Assembly (NCBI GenBank): GCA_963576735.1
Contig: OY755176.1
Location: 17,221,423-17,285,422 of the forward strand
Length of the DNA: 64,000 nt
From: Bedellia somnulentella
Lineage: Eukaryota > Arthropoda > Insecta > Lepidoptera > Bedelliidae
Reading direction: 5' to 3'
Below, piece after piece: positions 10,259-21,310 of the stretch. Numbering within the stretch: the stretch's first letter is position 1; each line of letters begins with the position of its first letter. Under the pieces are notes generated by a model that ran no database searches, was not told the origin of the DNA, and saw only the letters and a program-made list of their open reading frames with translations. A program made the translations under genes and the position numbers.

Positions 10259-10524
10259 GTTTTAAACTTGGTAGATGTGTTCCGATCGGAATTAAAAGTG
10301 ACATCGACTACGGCAATCAAAATGTACTTACAACATTGCAACGACCCATCACAGCACAGCCTGTGACCTGGATCTGGGTCAGACGAGCATTGACAAACAT
10401 TGAACTAAGCGGCGGAAATGATATATTACGCAGTCTTTATTATAAATACTCACGCGTTTTAGAATTGCTAAACTCTTTGAAATGTGACTCTTTCAGTATG
10501 AACCTTCGAAGCTTAATTGATATA

Positions 10525-10766
10525 TACATACATATATTCACGGCTATAAATCCGTTTAAGGGGTAGCCAGAGATAGGGAATTAGAAATGCCTCAGCCACT
10601 TTTGGAAGTTGCGTGGGGAAAGGATGGTGAAATAAAGATTGTTGGTGATGGTCTCCAACCGCATCGCCCAAAGATCCCTTAAAAGCCCCAATACCGTTAG
10701 TCGCCTCTTACGTACACCCACCGAAAGGAATGGGGTAGTGCTATTCTTAGCCGACACTACAGAGCA
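10525..10766 (-). mobile_element. SINE-A, full length
   Basis: The tail at 10525 and the 5' end TAGTGCTATTCTTAGCCGAC are both present. Confidence 0.85.
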
Positions 10767-10895
10767 TCATCAATTGATATTCTGGTGTATTTAAGCTCGG
10801 GCCCCAACTTCATTTCTTTACAGTGTATGTTATATATGCCCATTCTCAAAACTAGTTTACAAGGAAAACGTTTATTTGATTTTCGTAATACCCAG

Positions 10896-11143
10896 CTGTG
10901 TAGTGTCGGCTTAGAATAGCACTACCCCATTTCTTCCGGTGGATGTACGTGAGAGGCGACTAACGGTATTGGGGCTTTTAAGGGATTTCTGAGCGATGAG
11001 GCTGGAGACCCATCACCAACAACCTTTATTTTCCATCTTTTCCCCACTTAACTTTCCAAAAATGGTTGAGGAATTTCTAATTCCTTAGCTCTGGCTACCC
11101 CATCTAGGGATTTATAGCCGTGAGTATATGTATGTATGTATGT
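10896..11143 (+). mobile_element. SINE-A, full length, with 12-bp target duplication
   Basis: This is the best-bounded copy. CGTAATACCCAG occurs at 10884-10895 and again at 11144-11155, directly flanking 248 bp from CTGTGTAGTGTCGGC to (TATG)n. The duplication length and the simple-repeat tail indicate target-primed reverse transcription rather than a cut-and-paste transposon. Near the 3' end, GGCTACCCCATCTAGGGATT followed by TATAGCC can fold (GGCTA/TAGCC outside, CCC/GGG inside). I find no convincing A/B box in the head; TGGTTGGAGACCC only faintly recalls a 5S internal promoter. Confidence 0.92.
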
Positions 11144-11510
11144 CGTAATACCCAGAATTGTATACCTTTTAATTTCCCAATTGAAACAAATCAACTTTTA
11201 TGTTTAATTATTATATCACACTAAATACATTCCTGGACGCTTTCGGTATGAGTAGGGAGTGAAGGGAGGTTTTATAATGAACCCCTTTTCCGTCGTGAGA
11301 TACCTGATTGCAAAATGCTCTGAGAATCAACGGGGTGTGATCTATTCAGAAAGTTTGGCGCGACTATCAAGTAGCTGGTTTGTGTATTTCATTTTAGAGT
11401 TCGGTTTAAAAAAAGGTTAAATATAGAATGTCCTAGATTAAATTTCAAAGAATTTAAGTAATATATTCAGAAAAAACCATATAATTGGTATTATAACGGA
11501 TATAATTGAA

Positions 11511-11590
11511 ATTCGTGATAGGTCAGTAGGCAAACCTCCCTATTATGCAGAGAGGTGTGGGTTGAAATCCCAAGTCAGGCCAACCCACCC
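11511..11590 (+). repeat. tRNA-like SINE head, related to the SINE-B head
   Basis: CGTGATAGGTCAGTAGGCAA aligns with the SINE-B A-box region, and GTGGGTTGAAATCCCAAGTC with its B-box region. The SINE-B body does not follow, so this is a diverged head or another tRNA-related SINE. Confidence 0.5.
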
Positions 11591-11858
11591 ATTTTATAAC
11601 GTGAAAATCTGAGTTTGAGTTGAGAGAAATAGAAAAAGTTGGCTGAATAAAACCAGAACAATTTTTATTTAATTTTAAATACAAAACATCCGTATTTCGT
11701 GGTGAAAACTTTCAATGCAATTTATATTTTAATGTAATTTAGTCTGCTACGAATTCCCCGAAGCACTTACGCTACGAGTGCTACGCTTGCTCACCGTAGA
11801 CAAGAGGTGCTCTACAAACGCACTTAAAACCTCATAATTATAATTTACAACATTAATT

Positions 11859-12237
11859 TTACTTCTTGTCACCCTTATGACATGGGTTTAGAGGCTGTAT
11901 TTGATTGTAATAGCGTGTCATCAAATTTGTTAATAGAAAGCTTTCTATTAAGAAGTAAGTATAATATATAGCAGTATGGATAGCAGTTTCGCGCTGCGGA
12001 TTGCGATGGCGACCCGTTGGTGATTGCGTGAGAGTTTGTAGCCAATCAGTCACAGATGGCAGTTCTTTCTTTATTTTATAATCTTTATTAAAAACTTTTG
12101 ATGGGAATGAAAAGCTGCATTTACTTAAAGCATCAGAAGCCACATGTTCGCATTCACGTTTGTAGTTATTACACCATCTGACTAAGTTGTTTAGATTAAG
12201 ATATTTACTTTTGCATATTAAGTCGTTGTTAGAAAAG
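11859..12237 (-). CDS. Open segment of about 125 codons, possible terminal exon
   Basis: I do not recognise this protein. The frame is open from the stop just upstream of about 12237 to a TAA at 11859. It reads NDLICKSKYLNLNNLVRWCN, then CEHVASDALSKCSFSF and ELPSVTDWLQTLTQSP, ending CHKGDKK. It is Cys- and Trp-containing and not low complexity. A CTAAC branch-like site and CAAAAG or TTAGTCAG acceptor candidates lie at its 5' side. A polyadenylation-like AATAAA on the minus strand lies near 11665. It could be a host terminal exon, a remnant of an unknown element or a chance frame. Confidence 0.25.
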
Positions 12238-12876
12238 ATATTTTAAATATATTTATAGCTTATAAGTTCTTAATGGCAAAGCAGCAGCCTACCTTATCTT
12301 ATGTAAAATATAATTGCTTAAAAGCGTTGCCGGTGCTCATATAATATAATCTTATAAGAGCTAAGTGATTCAGCGTAGGGAGCGCGGCGTTTTATCGGAA
12401 AATTGTTTTGACAACCCTATCTTTGGAGTCACGAACCACATAGAGTTCACATGACTTTGATTTAATTTGGTTTATCTTTATATTAAGAAAATCAACCTAT
12501 CTTGTAAACTTAAATGAAAATGCTAATTATTACGGAGCGTCATATCGGCTGTACATATATCATCCCGAGAAAAGAGAATATTTTTATGGGTATTAAAAAT
12601 ATGTTACCAATGCAAAGCCCTTTAGGCTAGTTGGGTAGTTAGATAATACAAATATGATACTCGTAGAACAGTGTTAAACTACTTGCGGCATAAAGTTAAC
12701 TATAGCACTATGTAGAGTACCTGGAAAATTGTAACAACTTTATATTTATCTTGTTTAACACTTTCCGTAGATACCCACTCAATCCGTAGATACCCTCTCA
12801 ATCAAGAATGTCTCAAATCAAAATAGCTGTGTTGGTCTCGAAATAGTTTCCTCATATTTAACCACCCGTATATAGC
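12238..12876. other. No gene recognised
   Basis: AT-rich. ATACCCACTCAATCCGTAG is partly duplicated at about 12770-12800. Confidence 0.5.
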
Positions 12877-13764
12877 GACCCAATATCACCAAAAATTTTC
12901 TCAGCGGTATTGGAGTCTATTTTTTGTAACTTGAATTGGGATAAAAGAGGACTAAAAATTGATGGCGAATACTTGAGTCACCTACGCTTTGCAGACGACA
13001 TTGTCGTTTTCTCGGAAAACCCACAAGACATCCAACAGATGCTGAACGATTTGGCCAGAAATAGTAAAAAGGTAGGTCTGTCTCTAAACCCGACTAAAAT
13101 CAAAATAATGACTAATGGCAGCAGAGAAGATGTTATAGTGGAAGGCAGAAATATAGAGTTCGTGGATGAATACATCTACCTGGGCCAGCGGGTATCTTTC
13201 AAAAACCGAACTGAAAATGAAATTAAGAGACGCATAGACATTGCATGGAGTAAGTACTGGAGTTTCAAAGAAATCATGAAAAACAAACAGATAAATATTA
13301 AAACAAAAAAGAAATTATACGAAACTGCTATTATGCCAAGTTTAATGTATGGATGTCAGAGCTGGGCCTTAAGGAAAGAAGACGAAGATAGACTGGCAAT
13401 ATGTCAAAGAAAAATGGAAAGAAGTATGCTGAATATCAAACTACAAGACAGAATAAAGAACATTGATATAAGAAGCAAAACAAAGATCTGCGACATACTG
13501 AGTAGAATTAAGAAATTGAAATGGAAATGGGCGGGACATATCTGCCGAATGGAAAACTCCAGATGGAGAAAGCGTGTCACCGAATGGATTCCAAGAGAAG
13601 GAAAAAGAAATAAAGGACGCCAAAGAAAGAGGTGGGCAGACAATTTCCTACAAAAATGTGGACCGAACTGGATGACAAAAGCTAGAGACAGAAGCTTGTG
13701 GAGATCATTGTGGGAGGCCTACGCCGTGGAGGCGACTACTACAGAAGAATATCTATACTTATAA
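12877..13764 (+). pseudogene. RTE-type LINE, reverse transcriptase C-terminal part
   Basis: The 3' end of a non-LTR retrotransposon ORF of the RTE type common in Lepidoptera. Homology starts upstream of the Met at 12910, with DPISPKIFSAVLESIF (RT motif before the catalytic box). Then come LRFADDIVVFS (FADD), YIYLGQRVSF, MPSLMYGCQSWALRKED and the C-terminal KWKWAGHICRMENSRW...RKRWADNF box. The endonuclease and N-terminal RT are lost to 5' truncation. Real RTE sequence ends at about 13751; the last codons and the stop come from the Helitron that begins at 13752. Confidence 0.88.
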
Positions 13765-14713
13765 TAAATCTGTAGAGAGGTCAATTCTGTACATGAAATA
13801 TATTTTCAAAATAACCATCAGGTGGTGATTAGGGATCGATACTGATGCCAAAAATGCAATCAGTAAAATTTTTGTCTGTCTGTCTGTCTGTCTGTCGGTT
13901 TGTATGTTCCTTATGGAAACAAAAACTACTCGACGGATTTTAACGAAACTTGGTACAATTATTCTTCATACACCTGCGCAGGTTTTTGTATACTTTCCAG
14001 CGGAGTAGTAAAGGGGAATTTTGGGAAATTTTGGGAAAACGGGAGAAGTTACTCCATTTTTTAAGCTTCCGTCGCGTGTGCAGCCTCAATGGTTAAACTT
14101 ACATAGAAATCATGTGTGACGGAAATGTTCTTCATGAAATTATCTAAAAAAAAAACCTCAGCAGTTTATGTCTATCTTTTACGGTTGAGTCACAATAACA
14201 CGTGTAATTCCAGATAGCTTAGCAGTTCGGATCATTCTGATTATATTTGTTTACTCTTACGTTTGTAAACCTCTCACTCATCCCAAATTTAAACAAGGTA
14301 ACATTATTACCTATTCAATAAAAAAAAAACATAGAAATCGGTAGACAAACACCGAAATTATACATAAAATAAGCCATCGCGCCCGTGATCAAAACCAAAT
14401 CTTTACTAATTTACATATAACATACTAGATGGCGCCAGTAGTTGCATCCTACATCACGTAATGATTTATTTTTTAGATTGTTATAAATACTTCATAGCGT
14501 TTTATTCCAAAATTTGCTATTAAACGGAAATACTGAACCGTTCATCAAAGCGCATTTAAAATCACCAAACTACACTGTTTAGGGAGTGCTATAAATTTAA
14601 TAAATTGAAAATATTGCGCTGAATTTCACAATGCTGGAGCAGTGACTGAAGAAAGAAACCTCAGATATTTCAAAAAACAACGCTACCCGTGCGAAGCTGG
14701 GACGATCCACTAG
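13752..14713 (+). mobile_element. Non-autonomous Helitron, 962 bp, with (GTCT)n
   Basis: It begins A|TCTATACTTATAATAAA and ends GACGATCCACTAG|T, i.e. Helitron termini (TC...CTAG) between A and T without duplication. An inverted copy of nearly the same length is at 41013-41979. A (GTCT)n microsatellite lies at 13870-13896, followed by GGAACATACAAACC-type sequence on the complement. A weak CCC...GGG stem precedes the 3' end. No Rep/helicase ORF. It resembles the microsatellite-bearing repeats described in moths and butterflies. Confidence 0.8.
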
Positions 14714-15086
14714 TTTTTAAATAAAATTAAACATAATTATAATTATAATAAAGTAAAAATTAATTTATTTATATGAAATCAATCAATCAATGTTTTTATT
14801 TAGAATTTTATTTATATTATGAATTATGCATGCAAACTTTTATTTGAATTAATTAGAATGTACATTATTTTAAATAGTTCATGTGATATGTGAAAATGTT
14901 TTACTTAATTAATTTTAAGTACATTATAATGTTCTATGCATGTAAACCTATAGTCATAAGTAGTAGAAATAAAGGCTTTTTTATTTATTATATTAAACTG
15001 AGGAAAATTCATATGAGTAGCTTATTTGCCACTTTCACTATAATTAATTCATCGTTGTTATATAAACATGGAACTAACTATAGATA
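14714..15086. other. No gene recognised
   Basis: Very AT-rich. The 65-codon frame at 14890-15087 is simple-composition sequence. Confidence 0.5.
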
Positions 15087-15689
15087 AAATATCTGGGACT
15101 AATCCTAGACGAGAGACTAACATTTGGAAGTCACATAGATACTCTTTCGAAAAGAGTTCGGAAACTGATCGGAGTAATGAAGCTGCTGCGCCGCTCAGCT
15201 GACATCAATACAATGATTCTGGTTTACACAGCACTATGTCAACCTCTGCTTTCCTACTGTATAGAGGCATGGGGTGGTGCTTCAAAAACCATATTCATTC
15301 AGCTTGAAAGGTCTCAACGCGCGCTTCTCAAAGCAATGCTCCGTAGGCCCTTATACTATCCCACTGATAAAATATACCAGGAAACCAACGTGCTGAGGGT
15401 CAGGCAGCTTTACATACTCAAAGTCGCACTATCTATGCACAAGACAATATTTTCCTCCCCTGATACAGAATTGAGCAGATTTTCTCGAGTGTACCAGCTT
15501 AACTTACCAATAGTAAAATCAAGTTTTGCAAAACGTTTGAGTATATTTTCATCCACTTACATATACGATAAGGTTGTAAAACAATGTAAAATTGCAAAGG
15601 GAGACTCTGTTTCTAAAACTAAGCAAATCATAATCAAATGGCTCAAATCCCTAAACTATGAGGTGACTGAAGAATATATTCCAACCTAA
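15087..15689 (+). pseudogene. CR1/Jockey-group LINE, ORF2 C-terminal fragment
   Basis: The frame opens upstream of the Met at 15177, with KYLGLILDERLTFGSHIDTL (RT thumb motif). It continues through YCIEAWGGASKTIFIQLERS and QRALLKAMLRRPLYYPTDKI to a stop at 15689. Catalytic RT motifs and endonuclease are missing. The 3' UTR runs to about 16206, with AATAAATGATTTTGATTTTG forming the (TTTGA)n tail. A 5'-truncated insertion whose retained frame has no stop. Confidence 0.85.
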
Positions 15690-16206
15690 ATAATCAAATA
15701 ACAATAAACCAGAGCTCAAATCTATATGACTAAAATAAAATACTAACAAAACATATAAAAATATGTACATTATACTTACTTATTATGTAATTTTTTATGT
15801 AACTCTATGCGTTGTATTTAGTCCTATGTATGTATGTATATATATAGATATATATGTTAAATATTATAATAATGATGTACGTGCATAATATCAAAGTGGT
15901 GTGTAGTTTAGGGCAGATACTTTGCTCTTATTTGCAAGTATCATATGTGCAAATATCCTTTATTTAATCTTGTTTTTTTTTTTTTTTCTTTTTTTTTTTT
16001 TTTGTCCTGTATCTGTTTGTAATTTTAGGAAATTTACTTTAAATATAATAATTTGTTTTGTATTGTTTGTAGAGGTTATAATTTCAATTAATTAAAATTA
16101 ACTGGTTTCTCAAGATACAGGCTTAGCCTAGTTTGAGAACCCCTGTATACTTGTAATAATGCATGTGAAAAATTAATAAATGATTTTGATTTTGATTTGA
16201 TTTGAC
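15690..16206 (+). other. 3' UTR and tail of the preceding LINE
   Basis: AT-rich UTR with a T-run near 15971-16001, CAAGATACAGGCTTAGCC and a terminal TTTGA repeat at about 16185-16206. Confidence 0.7.
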
Positions 16207-16720
16207 TATGTTTTTAACTAGGAAGGATAGAATCAGTGAAAGTTAAAAACAAAACTGAATAAATGAAAAGAAATAAGATGTCAGCCACTATCATTACCAT
16301 ATGATATTTTTTTCTGGGAGAGTAGTTTTATTTCTGTGTGAAAAGTACTTTTATAACCTAACTTTCGGCAATGCATATCTATTTGGTTAGTTAACTCATA
16401 GTTTTCGGTTTCAGTCCCAATTTCGTGAGGGAAATTGAAGTAAATCTGATAATACCCGCGCCCGTTGAAACGTTTTTTACACGGGCAGCATTTGTTCTAC
16501 AAAGTACTTCCATCTATAACAAACCTTTGCGATTGTTCCTAACGGCTTTATCGAAACATTTTGCGATTCGAATAGAAAAACAAGGTTAGATCTTTTTTGG
16601 GCAAAACAAGCCGTTTTTTATATATTGCTTAATGTGTTAGTGTTTTTACTTCAATCTACTAAGTTTCAACTGCGTATTTTCAATATTTTTTTAAATTGAT
16701 ATAAAGGCAGACAGGTAGAC
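16207..16720. other. No gene recognised
   Basis: AT-rich; no motif stands out. Confidence 0.5.
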
Positions 16721-16805
16721 ATACATACAAACATATATACTCACGGCTATTAATCTCTAAAAGGGGTAGCCAGTGCTAAGAAATTAAACATTCCTCAGCC
16801 ACTTG
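16721..16805 (-). mobile_element. SINE-A 3' fragment
   Basis: TATATACTCACGGCTATTAA, then AAAAGGGGTAGCCAGTGCTA and CCTCAGCCACTTG, ending abruptly. Confidence 0.75.
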
Positions 16806-16859
16806 TCTACTTCTTCCAACTCACTCAATTTATTAAATTTATATTAAAGGGTTTGAGTC

Positions 16860-17546
16860 ATGCATGACACTAGACATGAGGATCTATTCAAAATCAGCCA
16901 TATCACTCCCAAAAGAAAATTTCCAACTGGTTATTATATGGAAATTAAATATTTAGGAATAGTTATCGACGAACACCTTCGGTGGAATAAACACATCCAG
17001 TCAGTCACTGCTAGAACCCGGAAGCTGTTCCATGTTTTCAAAAGCCTCAGAATAGCTGCGGACAAAAGCCTCCTGCTTTCTACTTACAAAGGCCTATGCC
17101 AATGCATTATTACATATTGTTTGACGTGTTGGGGCGGTGCTGGCAAGACTTACATGATAGAGTTAGAAAGAGCCCAACGTGCCCTTTTAAAAATCATACT
17201 TAAGTTACCTTATAGGCACCCTACATCCGACTTATACGAAAAAGCCAATGTTCTAACCGTTAGAAAGCTATACATCACACAGGCATTAATGAAATACCAT
17301 AAAATTATCATACCCTCTATTCCGAATAGCAATAAAAGAATAGCGTGTGTTCCCGTTCCCAAACATAACTCAGCTTTTGCCCGCCGTCATTTTGATACAA
17401 TAGCACCGATATTGTATAATAAAATACTGAGCAAAAATAAAGACATAAAAGGTTACACGTTAATCCAACTAAAACGTTATATCACAAACTGGTTACAAGA
17501 GTTAACATACAACGAAGTTGAGCAGTTACTATTAAAAACCTATTGA
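16860..17546 (+). pseudogene. CR1/Jockey-group LINE, ORF2 C-terminal fragment (second family)
   Basis: Paralogous to 15087-15689 but clearly different: IKYLGIVIDEHLRWNKHIQS, then YCLTCWGGAGKTYMIELERA and QRALLKIILKLPYRHPTSDL. A stop codon lies just 5' of the Met. The 3' UTR includes the CA-rich tract and runs to AAATAAATGCC plus a T-run near 17985-18005. No RT catalytic motif remains. Confidence 0.8.
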
Positions 17547-17600
17547 CGTATAGGTACAATATCATACACACCCACAAGCACAAATAATGTCCCTCTCTCC

Positions 17601-17606
17601 CACACA

Positions 17607-17651
<45 letters not shown>

Positions 17652-17712
17652 TCACGCACTCACACACCCACATGAACACGCACATAGACTCATACACTCA
17701 CAAACACACACA
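17601..17712 (+). repeat. (CA)n microsatellite and variants
   Basis: A long CACACA run grading into CACTCACGCACT and CACATACA variants. The opposite-strand 71-codon frame (Val/Cys repeats) is an artefact of it. Confidence 0.95.
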
Positions 17713-18102
17713 TAATACGAGTTCTGATCTGTTATAGCTATTAATTATGAGAAAATGAACTATTTTATTTATTTATTTTCTCTTTAATTTTTTTTTCTAT
17801 TTCTACAAATACGTTTTTTTTTTGTATCTTTGTACTTGAAACAAAATTAAAAATGGCCATCAGTACATAATTGTTATGTTACTTAGTTATTTAAAAGAGC
17901 CTGTTTGCTGCGTCACAGGGAAACCTACTGCGGTAAACACCGAAACCAATCCATTGTAAACTACTTAATTTTGTGAAATAAATGCCTTTTTTTTTTTTTT
18001 TTTTTATTACCTAATACTTTTTCTGTTCTTTATACTTATGAGTGAAAATGTTATAGAAGGGTCTTGAAATGCTTTTAGAAAATAAATAAATCTATTTTCA
18101 CG

Positions 18103-18235
18103 TTATAGGGGGCAGGCCTATCGCCGTTTTGTAGCTCTCAAGCTTCTTGTCTCCTATCAACTTCCAAATGTGGCTGAGGAGTTTCTAGCTTAAGCTCTGT
18201 CTACCTCTTTTTGGGATTTATGGCCGTGAGTATAG
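18103..18235 (+). mobile_element. SINE-B scrap joined to SINE-A 3' half
   Basis: GTTATAGGGGGCAGGCCTAT and CGCCGTTTTGTA (about 18103-18135) are SINE-B. From 18146, TTGTCTCCTATCAACTTCCA to TATGGCCGTGAGTAT is SINE-A of the older subfamily. Confidence 0.7.
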
Positions 18236-18324
18236 CATTGTAGTTGATATTACAATGTTAAAATTAATATTAATTAGATTAACCACAATCTTGAATTTCC
18301 ATAAAGGTATTATTTGATTAATAG

Positions 18325-18684
18325 TGTTATAATACTCAGTAACGAGATCTTCAATAAAACTCAGGTTCAGGAGATAGATTATTTATTTCACCAACACAAT
18401 CAAGTATCCATTTTTAATTCCATTTTTTATTAAGTGGCTTCAATCGTGTTTGCCACAATTATTTCGCCAATGTCGAGTAAAATATTGCACAAGTTAACTC
18501 TTTATAAAGACAACTGTCACTAGTCAGTGGGACGAGTGTATTTATTCTAGAAGTCAACCCCTTTCCTTATTTCCGTTTATTCATAGATGGCGCCCTAATA
18601 CATTTTTCTTTTTAAAATTAATATAATAAACATTACTACGAAAGTAATTTATCAGAAAACCTTGTAAATAAAATAAACCTAACA
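18325..18684. repeat. LTR, first copy (360 bp)
   Basis: It starts TGTTATAATACTCAG and ends AAATAAACCTAACA (TGTTA...TAACA). It appears identical in length and sequence to 24428-24787. ATAG precedes it at 18321-18324. It contains ATAGATGGCGCC (CTCF-core-like, 18584-18593) and AATAAA signals. Confidence 0.9.
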
Positions 18685-19839
18685 CTCGTCCATCCTGACC
18701 TCGTGTATGTCCTCATACACGCATTTCATTCAATAGCTTACTTAACCTAACACTCGGTTAAGATAAACTTTATTTATTAAAAAGAAACAAAATAAAGTTA
18801 ATAAATTATCATATCTCCCTTTAAAGTTATAAAATTAAATTTACTGACTAATCCGTTGCTTCGGAAGGTGTTCGCAAAGAGAAGAAGCAACAAAGAAACT
18901 CTTTGCATTCACATTTTTTCATTTTTTCAAAAATATATTGTACAATTTTGGGTTTAACATATTAAGGTACAAAGACATATGCTAAATAAAGATACAATAT
19001 GAACACTTTTAATCTGAGTTCCCATTACAACAACATTTAATTCTTAATCAATATAAAATATGCTCAACAAAAACATTACAGGTAGACTACAACTGTTTTC
19101 TTTTCCTTTTGTTTTTTTTTTCTTTTTAACTCACTTACTTAGATTACATACATTAACTAAAAATAACACTATTTAAAATTGAGGAGAGATAAATCAATTT
19201 AATTATCATTTCGTTGTTAAGTATGGAAAAATAAACTTTTTTCATATACTAAATTAAAATCATAGAGCAACAATAATGAAATAAAAAAAAAACTAATTAG
19301 AAAACAAATAAAAAGTAATAACATAAGTAGATCTAAATATATTTATTGTTGTAATTTCTATAATTGGCATAGTTAATTGTTTTTTTTTAATTTAGTTTTA
19401 ATTTAATTTTAATTTAGTTTCAATCAATTTAATTAAATTTTATAATAATCATTTTTTAAAATGTTGTATCTGTAATGTTAGTAATATTGTTAATTATTTC
19501 AATTTTTAAATCGAATGATGTGATTAGCCTGATGTGATTTGGTGTATTTAGTTGATGTGTGTCATTTCAATTCATGTACTTTTTAAGATTGTTTACTATT
19601 TTCACTGTTGGCAATCCGTAATAAATAAATAAATGTATATTGTTTTCTCATGACTAAAAACCAAATGCATTCATTTAGACATGGTCTATTCATATTTTTT
19701 TTTAACATCAACCTATTCCATACTTACATCATTTTCTTTTTTTTTTTTTTTTTTTTCACGAGTTTGATTTATTAAAGCCTGCCTATGAACTAATTCCATG
19801 CATTCATAACATGTGAACCAACACCATTCTCATGAGTAA

Positions 19840-21045
19840 GTTTTTTAATTTAGTTTTATATAAGGGATGTATAAATATTGGAAAGAAACGATTATTATTA
19901 TATTTTTCATCAAATCCTATGAATTTTATTTAATAAAAGGGATACAATTTTGGAAAGAAACGATTATTATTATATTATTATTTTTTTATCAAATCCTATG
20001 AATTTTATTTTATAAAAGGGATGTATAAAATTTTGGAAAGAAAGGATTATTAGTCTTTTTTTTTTTTTATCAAAGCCTACGAACTCATACCATTCTCATA
20101 GGCATTGACAAAATGTGAACCAATTCCATTCTCACGAGTTTGATTTTTAATTTTATTTTATATAAGGGATGTATAAATTTTGGAAAGAAACGATTATTAG
20201 TTTTATTTTTTCATCAAATCCTATGAATTTTATTTTATAAAAGGGATGTATAAAATTTTGGAAAGAAAGGATTATTAGTCTTTTTCTTATCAAAGCCTAC
20301 GAACCCATACCATTCTCATAGGCATTGACAAAATGTGAACCAATTCCATTCTCACGAGTTTGATTTTTAATTTTATTTTATATAAGGGATGTTTAAATTT
20401 TGGAAAGAAACGATTATTAGTTTTATTTTTTCATCAAATCCTATGAATTTTATTTTATAAAAGGGATGTATAAAATTTTGGAAAGAAAGGATTATTAGTC
20501 TTTTTTTTATCAAAACCTACGAACCCATACCATTCTCATAGGCATTGACAAAATGTGAACCAATTCCATTCTCACGAGTTTGATTTTTAATTTTATTTTA
20601 TATAAGGGATGTATAAATTTTGGAAAGAAACGATTATTAGTTTTATTTTTTCATCAAATCCTATGAATTTTATTTTATAAAAGGGATGTATAAAATTTTG
20701 GAAAGAAAGGATTATTAGTCTTTTTCTTATCAAAGCCTACGAACCCATACCATTCTCATAGGCATTGACAAAATGTGAACCAATTCCATTCTCACGAGTT
20801 TGATTTTTAATTTTATTTTATATAAGGGATGTATAAATTTTGGAAAGAAACGATTATTAGTTTTATTTTTTTTCATCAAATCCTATGAATTTTATTTTAT
20901 AAAAGGGATGTATAAAATTTTGGAAAGAAAGGATTATTAGTCTTTTTTCTATCAAAGCCTACGAACCCATTCCATTCTCATAGGCATTGACAAAATGTGA
21001 ACCAATTCCATTCTCACGAGTTTGATTTTTAATTTTGTCTTTATT
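19840..21045 (+). repeat. Tandem array of about 220-bp units
   Basis: TATAAGGGATGTATAAATTT recurs at about 20161, 20381, 20601 and 20821 (period 220), with a more diverged unit from about 19860. Each unit has two related halves (GGAAAGAAACGATTATTAG and GGAAAGAAAGGATTATTAG) joined by CATTCTCATAGGCATTGACA. About five units lie inside the LTR element. Confidence 0.9.
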
Positions 21046-21188
21046 TTATACATAAATCACGTAAAATTCTGGATAGAAGCACTAATTGATCTTAATTTAC
21101 CCCAAACCGGATTATGTATAGATGTAGTATTCAAACATATATAGTATTTTTTTAAGATTTTCACGATTGCACATTATAATTGAAACAA

Positions 21189-21310
21189 CTATTGATTTTC
21201 GGATATTTTAATCGCGTGTTATTACATTATTTTTAAAGCCCGACGTTTCGAAAACTTTTCAGTTATCATGGTCACGGGAAAACTGAGGTGTTATTTGTCA
21301 TTCATTATAC
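21189..21310 (-). mobile_element. Penelope-like element 3'-end fragment
   Basis: TTGATTTTCGGATATTTTAA, then CCCGACGTTTCGAAAACTTT and TCAGTTATCATGGTCACGGG, almost repeat the 3' region of the Penelope-like copy at 57463-57580. Only this end is present, within the LTR element. Confidence 0.75.

Noticed and set aside
12978..13643. Minus-strand frames opposite the RTE fragment
   Set aside because: Ser/Phe/Leu-rich antisense shadows of a clear RT reading frame.
17482..17697. 71-codon Val/Cys-rich frame
   Set aside because: Antisense reading of the CA microsatellite and the LINE 3' end.
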